64,000 nucleotides of DNA from the NCBI RefSeq assembly GCF_001894985.1, contig NZ_BCXG01000013.1:62001-126000 (forward strand), given 5' to 3'. The DNA is from Rhodococcus tukisamuensis NBRC 100609 (lineage in GTDB: Bacteria; Actinomycetota; Actinomycetes; Mycobacteriales; Mycobacteriaceae). The position numbers were made by a program, and so were the translations under genes. This document shows, in pieces, positions 16,887-26,300 of the stretch. The notes below the pieces were generated by a model. The model was given only the letters and a program-made list of their open reading frames with translations, made no database searches and was not told the origin of the DNA. How positions within the stretch are numbered: position 1 is the first letter of the stretch; each line of letters opens with the position of its first letter.

Positions 16887-17482
16887 TTACTCACGGTCGA
16901 CGACGGCGATGGCACAGGAGTCCGCCGCCCTGCGGAACTGCTCCTGCAGGCGCGACCAACGGGGCTCTGCACCGAAGCGGGAGCGCGCTCTCAGATACTG
17001 CTCGCGCGCACCGGACACGTCGCCTGTGGCCAGTCGGTAGCGGAGGACGTCGAAGTCCATGTCCGACCCCACCGAACCGGCGACGTCGTCGGAGCCACGA
17101 ACCTGACCCATGACCGCCAACGCACTGGTGAGTGCCGCGCACAGCTGGTCGGCGACTGCGGGAACATCGGTGTCAGCGTTCACGGTCACGTGCGGCCCGA
17201 TCCCGGCCGCAATGCTCTCGATCCGGCGCCGGTACTGGCAGTCGACCTCGGCCGGATGCTCCTGTGGTGACCGTCCGATGACCCGGTCGAACTCCGCCGA
17301 GTAGACACCGCAGTTGACGTAGAACCGAATCGACTCATAACTGTTCCCCGCCGACCGCTGCAGATTGACGACGTCGACCAGACCAGGCCATCCCGCTCCC
17401 GCGTGAAAGTCAGTCTCCGCTTCCGAAATCCTTGCTCCTTCAGGAGCGGAACAACGCTCTCATCGAGCAGGGTCGTGAACAC
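16887..17482 (-). pseudogene. DUF4304-type gene broken by a frameshift
   Basis: The first frame gives FTTLLDESVVPLLKEQGF and RKRRLTFTRERDGLV, then loses sense. Shifting one frame near 17383 restores VDVVNLQRSAGNSYESI, RFYVNCGVYSAEFDRV and a continuous reading through to the stop at 16887, about 198 residues in total. This order (helix, GFRKR-FTRERDG, VVNLQRS, FYVNCGVY) matches the DUF4304 family, whose function is unknown. The single-base shift is within GGTCTGGTCGAC. Either the gene is a pseudogene or the base call is wrong. It converges on the hairpin at 16801-16825 and sits next to another unknown gene of the same strand. Confidence 0.7.
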
Positions 17483-17548
17483 TTCCTCGGCCGACGCCCC
17501 ACAACAGCGCCGCGCCCGGACAGATACAAGAGCATCTCCGATCGTGCG

Positions 17549-17941
17549 TCAGGTCAGCTGTTCGGCCGGCGATTCCACCCATGCATCTCCGGTCCACGAG
17601 ATGTCGATGGCGTACTCGCTGTTGACCCCGGTGGCCCAGTAGTCGATGACGCCGTGGCGCGCTGAGTCGAGTTCGATCCAGCCAATCGAGAACTCGCCGC
17701 GCAGAATGCGTTGGGCACGGCGGTCTATCTCGCCCAGCGACGCGAAGAGCCCGCGAAGCCTCGACTCGATCCAGTCCGCCGAGGGATCGACGACCGTGAT
17801 CTCCAAGGTGCTCTCATCACTCAGCGGGATCATGATCAACAGCTCGCCGGAGACCGGCCGCACCTCCCGTGTCGCGTGACACTCATAGGCTCGCAACAAG
17901 TCTCGCGTTCCGTAGGTACCCAAGCCCCACTCCTCCGCCAT
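17549..17941 (-). CDS. Hypothetical protein, about 130 aa
   Basis: The protein from ATG 17941 starts MAEEWGLGTYGTRDLLRAYE and contains LLIMIPLSDESTLEITVVDP, IESRLRGLFASLGEIDRRA and VIDYWATGVNSEYAIDISW. It appears to be a small soluble alpha/beta protein; I recognise no family. A longer reading starting at 18043 is possible but adds a Cys-rich stretch that looks non-coding. The gene lies 66 bases upstream of the frameshifted DUF4304 gene and probably formed an operon with it. A toxin/immunity type of small accessory pair is one possibility, without direct evidence. Confidence 0.55.
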   Translation of the reverse strand: MAEEWGLGTYGTRDLLRAYECHATREVRPVSGELLIMIPLSDESTLEITVVDPSADWIESRLRGLFASLGEIDRRAQRILRGEFSIGWIELDSARHGVIDYWATGVNSEYAIDISWTGDAWVESPAEQLT

Positions 17942-18413
17942 AGCGCAGCAATCGTAGTCGAGGCCGGCACGGGCCACGCAATCACCGCGGTTGCATTGGC
18001 ACCGACGGAGACCTTGACGTCCTTTCGCCGCACCATGTTTCAATGATCAACCACTTCTCCCACTGTTCGGCGCCACGGCATGTTCAGACCGGGTGCTGAC
18101 CGCGACCAGATCCCATCCACGAATCCGGCCCGCCCCGGCTTCGATGGGCACACACGCTCACCCGCGAGACCACTACATGTAACCGCAGGTACTGGACATT
18201 CCAGAGCATGGTGCCACGCTCAGAGTCCGAGACACCTGGCCCACTGTGTACATTCCTCGGCGCAGAAGTGCGCGGGGGTGAGAACCTACTCCGAGCGGAT
18301 CCAGACACTCCACCATGCCCACCGCGCCCGGTTTGCGGAAATTCCGTGGAGCACTGATGTTTTCGCGCCCAATCGTTGCTGTCCGGTTGCTCGACCCAGC
18401 TGAGGAGAATTCA
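17942..18413. other. Gene-free region upstream of the beta-lactone operon
   Basis: No convincing gene is found on either strand; frames here have poor codon bias. This must hold the promoter of the operon that starts at 18414. The only clear structure is the inverted repeat CTGGA-CAT-TCCAG at 18192-18204, a possible regulator site. A TACATT sequence at about 18249 could be a -10 element but has no good -35. Base composition is less G+C rich than that of the flanking genes. Confidence 0.5.
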
Positions 18414-19463
18414 TTGGTTCATTCACGATTCGAGGCGATCGGCGCCTACCTTCCGGTCGACGTCCTCACCACCGAAGATCTGATCGGGCAACTCGCCCAG
18501 AAGCCGTCCTTCGACTTCGCCGCGGTGACCGGGGTGCAGGAGCGTCGGGTCCGGGACAAGTCGCCCGAAAACTACGAGGACTCATTCGCGCTCGCGATGA
18601 AGGCCGCGCGCGACTGCCTCTCGCGCTCGCGCTACGACGCGGACGACCTCGACGTGGTCATCTCGGTGTCCATCACCCGCAGCAAGGAGCGCACGAAGAC
18701 CTACTTCGAGCCCTCCTTCGCCTCGGCGATCGCCAAGGAACTCGGCGCGCGGCGGGCCATCCACTTCGACCTGTCCAACGCCTGCGCGGGCATGCTCACC
18801 GGCACCTACCTGCTCGACCGGATGATCCGGGCCGGCACGGTCCGCAACGGGATGGTGGTCAGCGGCGAGGCAATCACCCCGATCGCCGAGACCGCCGTCC
18901 AGGAACTCGCCGGCGGCTACGACCCGCAGTTCGCCTCACTCTCCGTCGGCGACTCCGGGTGTGCGCTGGTCATCGACCGGTCCGAGGACGAGGGCGACCG
19001 CATCAACTACATCGAGCTGATGACCGCCTCCGAGTACGCCGACGCCTGCCTGGGCATGCCCAGCGACCGGACCGCGGGCGTCGCGCTGTACACCGACAAC
19101 CGACGGATGCACAACGAGGACCGGTTCAAACTCTGGACCGACACCCAGCGCAATCACCTGGCCCGCCAGGGGCGCACCTTCGCCGACGAAGAGTTCGACT
19201 ACATCATTCATCACCAGTTCGGCGCGTCCGCGGTGACGTTCATGAACGCGCTCGGCGAACGCGAGTTCGGCACGCCGATGCCCGAGGCGCTCAACGTGGT
19301 CGAGAAGTACGGCAACACGTCCACCACCTCGCACTTCATCGTCCTGCACGACCAGTTGCGGCAGTCCAACATTCCCGCCGGCTCGAAGATCCTGATGGTG
19401 CCGGCGGCGTCCGGCATCGTCACCGGATTCCTGTCGGCCACCGTCTCGTCTCTGGAGGCCTGA
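18414..19463 (+). CDS. KAS-III-like acyl-CoA condensing enzyme (LstA/NltA/OleA-type), 349 aa
   Basis: This is a full-length thiolase-fold enzyme of the FabH/OleA group with the complete catalytic set: Cys124 in DLSNACAGMLTG, His267 in YIIHHQFGAS and Asn301 in KYGNTSTTS. In the lipstatin pathway the LstA-LstB pair joins two fatty acyl-CoAs in a non-decarboxylative Claisen reaction to give a 2-alkyl-3-keto acid. The start is TTG at 18414, which has GAGGAG six bases upstream; an ATG at 18357 lacks a ribosome site. One base separates its stop from the next gene, which encodes the probable partner subunit. Chain lengths of the substrates are unknown. Confidence 0.88.
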   Translation: MVHSRFEAIGAYLPVDVLTTEDLIGQLAQKPSFDFAAVTGVQERRVRDKSPENYEDSFALAMKAARDCLSRSRYDADDLDVVISVSITRSKERTKTYFEPSFASAIAKELGARRAIHFDLSNACAGMLTGTYLLDRMIRAGTVRNGMVVSGEAITPIAETAVQELAGGYDPQFASLSVGDSGCALVIDRSEDEGDRINYIELMTASEYADACLGMPSDRTAGVALYTDNRRMHNEDRFKLWTDTQRNHLARQGRTFADEEFDYIIHHQFGASAVTFMNALGEREFGTPMPEALNVVEKYGNTSTTSHFIVLHDQLRQSNIPAGSKILMVPAASGIVTGFLSATVSSLEA

Positions 19464-19464
19464 A

Positions 19465-20376
19465 ATGGGTATCGTCATCACGGCAACCGGCGCCAGCCAC
19501 GACACGGACACCGCGAGCAGCATCGAGCACGCCGGCCGGGCCGTGCGTGCGGTGCTCACCGACGCCGCCGTCGCCCCCGAGAGCATCGGGGTGCTCATCA
19601 ACACCGGCATCTACCGGGACTCGAACACCGTCGAACCGGCGATCGGCGCGCTGATCCAGAAGGCCGCCGGGATCGGGCTCGAGTACGACGAACACGACCC
19701 CCGGTCGTTCTCGTTCGACCTGATGAACGGCGCCTGCGGCGTCCTCAACGCCGTCCAGGTCGCGTCCGCGCTGCTCACCACCGGCAGCACCGGCCGCGTG
19801 CTCGTGGTCTCCGGCGACACCCATCCGTCGATGACCGGACCCGACGCCCCGGCGGACTTCCCGTACGCAACCGCCGGTGCGGCGCTCCTGCTCGAACACA
19901 CCGACGGGGCAGACGGTTTCGGCCCCCTGCATGTCGAGCTGGCCGACGGCCCGGCCGCCGTCGAGGGCTTCGTCGACACCGACACGATGGGCGTCACCGG
20001 CCGCAGCGCGATGACCGTCCGGCGGTCCGACGACTTCGAGGCCCGCGTCCTCGACGTCGCGCTGTCCGCGGCGACCGCCGCCCTGGACGCCACCGAGTGC
20101 GATCCGGCCACCACCGTGCTGATCTCCTCGCGGCCGACGCCGGGATTCCGCGCCGCACTGTCCGCGAAGGTCGGCATCCGCGCCGCCGACGACGACGGCA
20201 CCGCGGACCACGTCACCGGCGACACCCACACCGCCGCCCTGGCCCTGGCCTACCACCATGCCGTCGGCGCCGGCCGCCTCGACGGCGTCGAGCGGGTCCT
20301 GTTCGTGGCGGCCGGCGCCGGGCCCAGCGCCGCGGCCACCGTGTACCGGGTCCCGGCCGGCCGAGCCGGGCGATGA
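19465..20376 (+). CDS. Divergent KAS-III partner subunit (LstB/NltB-like), 303 aa
   Basis: The fold is thiolase-like (VLINTGIYRDSNTVEPAIG near residue 44-62; FSFDLMNGACGVLNAVQVAS near 83-102) but the active site is degenerate: aligned on DL-N, the nucleophile position is Ala90 with Cys91 displaced by one, and neither the HQ nor the GNTS elements is present. This is expected for the non-catalytic half of an LstA-LstB heterodimer, which donates a glutamate to its partner; Glu57 in NTVEPAIG is a candidate. It is shorter than its neighbour by 46 residues. Its stop overlaps the next start as ATGA. Confidence 0.82.
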   Translation: MGIVITATGASHDTDTASSIEHAGRAVRAVLTDAAVAPESIGVLINTGIYRDSNTVEPAIGALIQKAAGIGLEYDEHDPRSFSFDLMNGACGVLNAVQVASALLTTGSTGRVLVVSGDTHPSMTGPDAPADFPYATAGAALLLEHTDGADGFGPLHVELADGPAAVEGFVDTDTMGVTGRSAMTVRRSDDFEARVLDVALSAATAALDATECDPATTVLISSRPTPGFRAALSAKVGIRAADDDGTADHVTGDTHTAALALAYHHAVGAGRLDGVERVLFVAAGAGPSAAATVYRVPAGRAGR

Positions 20377-22034
20377 GCGCCGCATTGACGGACAACTGGC
20401 TCGACCGACTCACCGCCACGGCCCGCCGGCGGCCCGGCGCCCCGGCGGTGACGTCCGCCGCCGGCGCCGCCGCCGAGGGACTGCCCGACTACGCCGACGT
20501 GACGTTCGGTGAGCTCGACGAGTGGTCCGACGCCCTCGCGCAGCGGTTCGCCGCCGCGGGCATGACGGCCGGTGTCCGGACGATCGTGCTGGTCAACCCC
20601 GGTCCCGAGTTGTACGCGATCCTGTTCGGGCTGTTCAAGACCGGCGCCGTCCCCGTGGTGATCGATCCCGGCATGGGGCTGCGTCCCATGCTTCGCTGCC
20701 TCGCCGCGGTGGACCCGCAGGCCTTCGTCGGGCTGCCCCAGGCGCATGCGGTGCGGGTCCTGTTCCGGCGGGGATTCCGTGGGGTCGGCGCCAAGGTGAC
20801 CGTCGGACGCCGCTGGTTCTGGGGTGGGCACACCCTCGCCGGACTCGGCCGCAAGCCCGTCGGCGAGCGACCGCCGACCGCACCGGCCGGCGACGACGAG
20901 CTGTTGATGATCGCCTTCACCACCGGGTCGACCGGGCCGGCGAAGGCCGTCGAGCTCACCCACGGCAACCTCGCCGCGATGCTGGCCCAGACGCAGGCCG
21001 TCACCGCGGTCACCGCGGAGGAATCCGCCCTGGTGACGCTGCCGATGTTCGGGGTCCTGTACCTGCTGCTCGGCGCCCAGGTGGTGCTGCCGCCGCTGGT
21101 CCCGAGCAAGGTCGGTGACACCGACCCCCGGCACGTGGTCGACGCCGTCAACCGGTTCCGGGTGCGCACCATGTTCGCCTCCCCCGCCCTGCTCGGCCCG
21201 CTGCTCGACCACGCCCGGACCCACGAGGTGGTCATGCCGACCGTCCGTGCGGTCTTCTCCGGCGGCGCCCCGGTGCCGGCCGCGGTCGTCACCGGTCTGC
21301 GCGAGGTGTTGTCGGCCGACGCCCAGGTCCACGCCGGATACGGTGCGACCGAGGCGATCCCGATGTCCACGATCGAGTCGCGCGAACTGCTCGACGGCCT
21401 GATCGAGCGCGCCCAGAGCGGCGACGGCACCTGCATCGGCCGGCCGGTGGACGGGGTCGAGGTCCGGGTCATCGCCGTCACCGACGCCCCGCTCGAGGGC
21501 TGGGCGCAGGCCCAACCGCTGCGCGGCGCCATCGGGGAGTTGGTCGTCAGCGGCCCGAACGTCAGCACCCGTTACCACTGGCCGGCGGCCGCGAACCTGA
21601 CCGGCAAGATCGCGGACGGCGACCGGACCTGGCACCGCACCGGCGATCTCGGGCGGATCGACGACGAGGGCCGGATCTGGTTCTGCGGCCGCAAGTCCCA
21701 GCGCGTCGAGACCGGCGCGGTGACGCTGCACCCGGTGCAGGTGGAGCAGGTCTTCAACGCCGCGCCGGGCGTGGCCCGCACCGCGCTGGTCGGTGTCGGC
21801 GACCGCGGCGCCCAGCGTCCCGTCCTGTGCGTCGAGACGTCCCCCGGCGCCGACGCCGCCGCCGTCCTCGACGGCCTGCGCGAGCGCGGTGCCCGGTTCC
21901 CGCTCACCGCGCAGATCGACCGGTTCCTGGTCCACCCGCAGTTTCCGGTCGACATCCGCCACAACGCCAAGATCGGCCGCGAGGAGCTGGCCGTCTGGGC
22001 GGCCACCCGCCTCACCCGAGGAGCGCAGTCGTGA
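20373..22034 (+). CDS. AMP-dependent ligase, beta-lactone synthetase type (OleC/LstC-like), 553 aa
   Basis: An ANL superfamily enzyme with P-loop AFTTGSTGPAKAVELTH, YGATEAIPMS, the motif HRTGDLGRIDDEGRIWF with FCGRKSQRVETG, and the C-terminal IRHNAKIGREEL with its lysine. The context and the RHNAKI-type ending match OleC and LstC, which activate a beta-hydroxy acid with ATP and close it to a beta-lactone. An ordinary acyl-CoA or acyl-ACP ligase cannot be excluded from sequence alone, but the flanking KAS-III pair and OleD-type reductase make lactone synthesis much more likely. ATG overlaps the preceding stop (ATGA), and its own stop overlaps the next GTG. Confidence 0.85.
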   Translation: MSAALTDNWLDRLTATARRRPGAPAVTSAAGAAAEGLPDYADVTFGELDEWSDALAQRFAAAGMTAGVRTIVLVNPGPELYAILFGLFKTGAVPVVIDPGMGLRPMLRCLAAVDPQAFVGLPQAHAVRVLFRRGFRGVGAKVTVGRRWFWGGHTLAGLGRKPVGERPPTAPAGDDELLMIAFTTGSTGPAKAVELTHGNLAAMLAQTQAVTAVTAEESALVTLPMFGVLYLLLGAQVVLPPLVPSKVGDTDPRHVVDAVNRFRVRTMFASPALLGPLLDHARTHEVVMPTVRAVFSGGAPVPAAVVTGLREVLSADAQVHAGYGATEAIPMSTIESRELLDGLIERAQSGDGTCIGRPVDGVEVRVIAVTDAPLEGWAQAQPLRGAIGELVVSGPNVSTRYHWPAAANLTGKIADGDRTWHRTGDLGRIDDEGRIWFCGRKSQRVETGAVTLHPVQVEQVFNAAPGVARTALVGVGDRGAQRPVLCVETSPGADAAAVLDGLRERGARFPLTAQIDRFLVHPQFPVDIRHNAKIGREELAVWAATRLTRGAQS

Positions 22035-22324
22035 CGCCGAAAACCGCCCTGCTGCGGACGATTCCGATCCTCGGCTGGCTCTACCTCGCCTTCGGGGCCG
22101 GTCGGGCCCTGCGGGGACGGCCCCTGCGGCATCCGCTGGCCCGGGCCGCCTGGTGGCTCGACGCGGTCCTCAGCGTCGTGGTGCACGCCGCGCAGGTCCC
22201 GGCCGCGGTCCGCGTGGCCGGCGGCGACCGGTCGCCGCTGGCGACCGCCCTGCTCACCATGACGTTCGGCATGACCTGGTGGAAGACCCAGCCCGGTTCC
22301 GAGACAAAGGAGACGAACCCGTGA
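22031..22324 (+). CDS. Small membrane protein inside the beta-lactone operon, 97 aa
   Basis: Three hydrophobic segments can be seen: LLRTIPILGWLYLAFGAG, AWWLDAVLSVVVHAAQVPAA and LATALLTMTFGMTWW, ending with a polar KTQPGSETKETNP tail. It is linked by GTGA overlaps to the ligase before it and the reductase after it, so it is made in step with them. I know no counterpart in the characterised olefin (OleABCD) pathways and cannot assign a function. It might recruit the lipid-handling enzymes to the membrane or help load the exporter. Confidence 0.72.
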   Translation: MTPKTALLRTIPILGWLYLAFGAGRALRGRPLRHPLARAAWWLDAVLSVVVHAAQVPAAVRVAGGDRSPLATALLTMTFGMTWWKTQPGSETKETNP

Positions 22325-23361
22325 GGATCCTGGTCACCGGGGCATCCGGATTCCTCGGCGGCCGTCTCGCCCGCCGCCTGGTCGACGACGGTGAGCACGA
22401 GGTCTCGATACTGGTCCGCCGCAGCAGCATCCTGACCGATCTCGGCGACACCTCCGCGATGACGCTCGTCTACGGGGACCTCGCCGACCCGGACTCGCTC
22501 GAGGCCGCCACCCGCGGCGTCGACGTCGTCGTGCACAGCGCCGCCCGGGTCGACGAACGCGGTGTCCGGTCCCAGTTCCAGCGCGAGAACGTCGACGCCA
22601 CAGCGCAACTGCTCGCCTCGGCGCGGGCCAACGGCGCCCGCCGCTTCGTCTTCATCTCGAGCCCCAGCGCGCTGATGAGCTACGACGGCGGCGACCAGCT
22701 CGACCTCGACGAGTCGGCGCCCTACCCCACCCGGTTCCTCAACCTCTACTCCGAGACCAAGGCCGCAGCCGAGCAGGCGGTCCTGGCCGCGAACACCGAC
22801 GGGTTCACCACCTGCGCACTGCGACCGCGGGCGATCTGGGGACCGGGCGACCGCTCGGGTCCCATCGTGCGGCTCCTCGGCCGGGCCCGGGCCGGGACCC
22901 TGCCGAACCTCTCCGGTGGCCGCGACGTCCTCGCGTCGCTGTGCCACGTCGACAACATCGTCGACGCCTGCGTCAGGGCCGCGGAATCCGACACCGTCGG
23001 CGGCAAGGCGTATTTCATCGCCGACGCCGAGGTCACCAACATCTGGCCGTACATGGCCGAGGTGGCGCAGGACTTCGGGTTCGAGATGCCGGACCGGTCG
23101 GCCGACCCGCGGGTGGTCCGGTCCGCGGTCCGGGTCCTCGACCTGGTCTGGAAGATCCCCTACCTGGCGACTCGGTACTCGCCCCCGCTCTCGATGTACG
23201 TGCTGGCGTTGATGACCCGCTCGTCGACCTTCGACACCAGCGCCGCCCGACGCGACCTCGGGTACGTCCCGGTGGTCGACCGCGCCGCCGGCATGACCGA
23301 GTTCCGGGACTGGGTGGACCGCCAGGGCGGCCTCGCCACGCTCACCCGTGATCTCCGTTGA
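22321..23361 (+). CDS. NAD(P)-dependent 3-beta-HSD family reductase (OleD/LstD-like), 346 aa
   Basis: An extended short-chain dehydrogenase: Rossmann motif TGASGFLGGRLARRL at the N-terminus, VDVVVHSAARVD, the catalytic serine region FISSPSALMSYDG and the YSETK motif (Tyr-x-x-x-Lys). The 3-beta-hydroxysteroid dehydrogenase-type C-terminal region follows (FDTSAARRDLGYVPVVD). In the olefin and lipstatin routes this enzyme reduces the 2-alkyl-3-keto acid made by the KAS-III enzymes to the 3-hydroxy acid, the substrate of the lactone-forming ligase. GTG at 22321 overlaps the preceding TGA. Confidence 0.88.
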   Translation: MRILVTGASGFLGGRLARRLVDDGEHEVSILVRRSSILTDLGDTSAMTLVYGDLADPDSLEAATRGVDVVVHSAARVDERGVRSQFQRENVDATAQLLASARANGARRFVFISSPSALMSYDGGDQLDLDESAPYPTRFLNLYSETKAAAEQAVLAANTDGFTTCALRPRAIWGPGDRSGPIVRLLGRARAGTLPNLSGGRDVLASLCHVDNIVDACVRAAESDTVGGKAYFIADAEVTNIWPYMAEVAQDFGFEMPDRSADPRVVRSAVRVLDLVWKIPYLATRYSPPLSMYVLALMTRSSTFDTSAARRDLGYVPVVDRAAGMTEFRDWVDRQGGLATLTRDLR

Positions 23362-23392
23362 CCCCACCACCCGCGCCGAACCGAGGTTGCCT

Positions 23393-26300
23393 GTGACCAC
23401 GACCGTCCCCACCTTCCAGCGACCCGTCTCGGCCACCGAACGGCTGTACCTGGCGACGCAGCCGCTGGCGCCGCCGTTCGCGATCCAGCTCGTCGTCACC
23501 GGCACCGGCGACCTCGACCCCGACGACCTCGTCGCGGCGGTGGCACGCGCGTCCGCCGCATGTCCCGGCACGCGGCTGGTGCGCCGCGCCGGCACCTGGG
23601 TCGACTCCGGCGCGCCGCCGCACGTCGAGGTCGTCGACTCGGCCGAGATCGACTTCACCGACCTCGACGCCAGCCCGGTCCTGCGCCGGCAGCTCGGGCT
23701 GAGCCCGCAGACCACCACCGAGGTGGTGCTGCTGCGCGGCGAGGCCACCACCGTCGTCTTCCGCGCCTTCCACGGCGTGATGGACGCGAAGGGACTCGGC
23801 ACGTGGGCCGCCGACGTCTTCCGGGTACTGCGGGGCGAGGACCCGATCGGCGCGCCCGATCCCACCGCGGACCACGACCTCGTCGCCCGAATCGGCATGC
23901 GGGGCAAGCCCACCACGCTGGTGCCGACCCGTCGCTCACCCCTCGGCGTCACCGGCCGGGCGCCGCGCGACGCCCGCTTCACCTGGCGGCACCGCACCGT
24001 GCCCGGCACCACCACGGGCGCGGTCGCCCGGATCTCGGCGGTCCTCGCCGACGCCGTCGGCCGGCCCACCCGGATCATGGTCCCGGTCGACCTGCGCCGC
24101 CACGACCCCACGATCCGCTCGACCGCGAACCTGGCGCTGCCCCTGTTCCTGGACGTCGCCCCCGGCCAGTCCTGGTCCGAGGTGAACGCGCAGCTGCTCG
24201 TCGGCCTGGTCGAGGGGCGCGAGCTCAACGAGATGGACAACGGCGGCCTGGCGAAGCTGCCCGCGGCCGTGACCCGCGCGATCCTCGAGGCCGCGCATCG
24301 CCTCGGGGCCCACGCCGACCGGAACCTGGTCGCCGCGATCGTCTCGCATGCCGGCGACGTCGGCCCCGAACTCCTGTCCGCCCCCGGCTTCACCGCAGCC
24401 AGCGTCCGGGCACTCCCGGTCCACACCGGCCTGGTGCCGATGTCGTTCGTGATCCTCGAATCCGGTGGGAACACCGAGATCACGGTGTCCTGCCGGGCCG
24501 GGGACAAGGTGGCGGGCCGCCTCGACGAGCTGCTCGACCGGGTGGCCACCGCGCTGACCGTCGACCACCCCGCGCCGGCCCTCGACCTCGCGCCCGCCCT
24601 GCCCGTGGAGACCACCGCCACCCCGACCTCCGACAACGCGGACCTCCGGTTCCGCCGGCACGCCGAGCTGACCCCGGACGCGGTCGCGGTCATCGGACCC
24701 GGCGGCCGGCACACCTACCGGGAACTCGACCGCCGGGCCGACGCGATCGCGGCGGAACTCCGCGGCCACGGCGCCGGGCCGGGCTCGATCGTGGCCATCC
24801 TCGCCGACCGCAGCGTCGACGGCGTCGCCGGCCAGCTCGGCATCCTCCGGGCCGGGGCGGCCTTCCTCCCGCTCGACCCGAAGCACCCCGCCGACCGGCT
24901 CTCGGCGATCGTTGCCGACTCGGGGGCCCGGGCGCTGCTCGCGGCGCGGCCGCACCGCGACCGGATCACCGCAGACGTACCGGTGCTCGTCCTGGAGGAT
25001 CTCCCCGAACACACCGATCACCCCGTCCGCGAACGGATCCGCGGTGACGACGTCGCGTTCGTCACCTACACGTCCGGATCTACGGGGCAGCCGAAGGGTG
25101 TCCTGGTCCCCCACGCCGGCGTGGTCAACTTCGTCGACTCGGCCACCGACTGGTACCTGCTCGGGCCGCAGACCCGATTCGCACACCACCACACGCCGGC
25201 CGCGGACATGGCCTGCGCGGCGTTCTTCGGCGCGCTGCTGACCGGAGGCGCCGTCACCCTGGTGCCCGGCGAGATCTCGCACGTGTCGCTGCGGTCGATG
25301 GTCGGCGACGGCGTCGCGAACACCTTCCTGCTCACCCCCAGCCTGCTCGAGGTCGTCGTCGGGTTGGAGATCGACCCGCCGAATCCGCGCACCGTGATCA
25401 TCGGAGGGGAGCAACTCCGGCCGGGGCTGGCCGCGGCGGCACGCCGGTTCTTCGGGCCCGGAGCGCGCCTGCACAACAGCTACGGCCCCACCGAGCTCAG
25501 CATCGTGTGCACCTCACACCTGATCGACCCCGACCCCGACCCGGACGCGACGTCGGTCCCGATCGGCACACCGGCGACGAACACCCCGGTGTACCTGCTC
25601 GACGCGCAGGCGCGGGCCGTCCCGACCGGCGAGATCGGCGAGCTCTACTTCGGTGGCCCCCAGGTGGCACGCGAGTACCTGGGCCGGCCGGAGCTGACGG
25701 CGCAGCGGTTCGTCGTCCTGCCGGGCGGCGTCCGGGCCTACCGCACCGGGGACCTGGCCCGCCTGCTGCCCTCCGGGGTGCTCGACTTCGTCGGCCGCGT
25801 CGACGACCAGGTCAAGGTCCGCGGCAATCGCGTCGAGCCCGGCGAGGTCCAGGCCGTGCTCGACCGGTTCCCGGGCATCGGCCGGTCCGCGGTGGCCGGC
25901 CGGCGCGGCCCGAGCGGCGGCAATGTCCTCGCCGCGTACCTCGTCGCGGACGGCGGCATCGACGTCGACGCGGTGCGGAGCTTCCTCGCCGAACGCCTGC
26001 CCGCGTACATGATCCCGGCGGCGATCCACGTCGTCGACGACCTCCCGCTGACGGGCAACGGCAAGCTCGACCTGGCCCGGCTGCCCGGCGCTGTCGAGGC
26101 CGCCGGCCCGCGAGACGCCGCCCCGATGCCGGATGACGACGCGGACCCGGACCTGGGCCGCATCACCGCCATCTGGGCGAAGGTCCTCGAGATCGGCCCG
26201 CAGCGACTGACACCGGACTCGGACTTCTTCGCGCTCGGCGGCGACTCGCTGTCCTCCCTCGAGATGCTCTCGCAGGTCTCCCGGACCGTCGTCGGCGCGG

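Noticed and set aside
18080-18403. A 107-residue frame before the beta-lactone operon
   Set aside because: Composition (many Cys, His and Arg), poor codon bias and no ribosome site suggest it is not coding.
18357-18413. ATG at 18357 as the start of the first KAS-III gene
   Set aside because: No ribosome site, and the extra 19 residues do not resemble the start of this family; TTG 18414 has GAGGAG at good distance.
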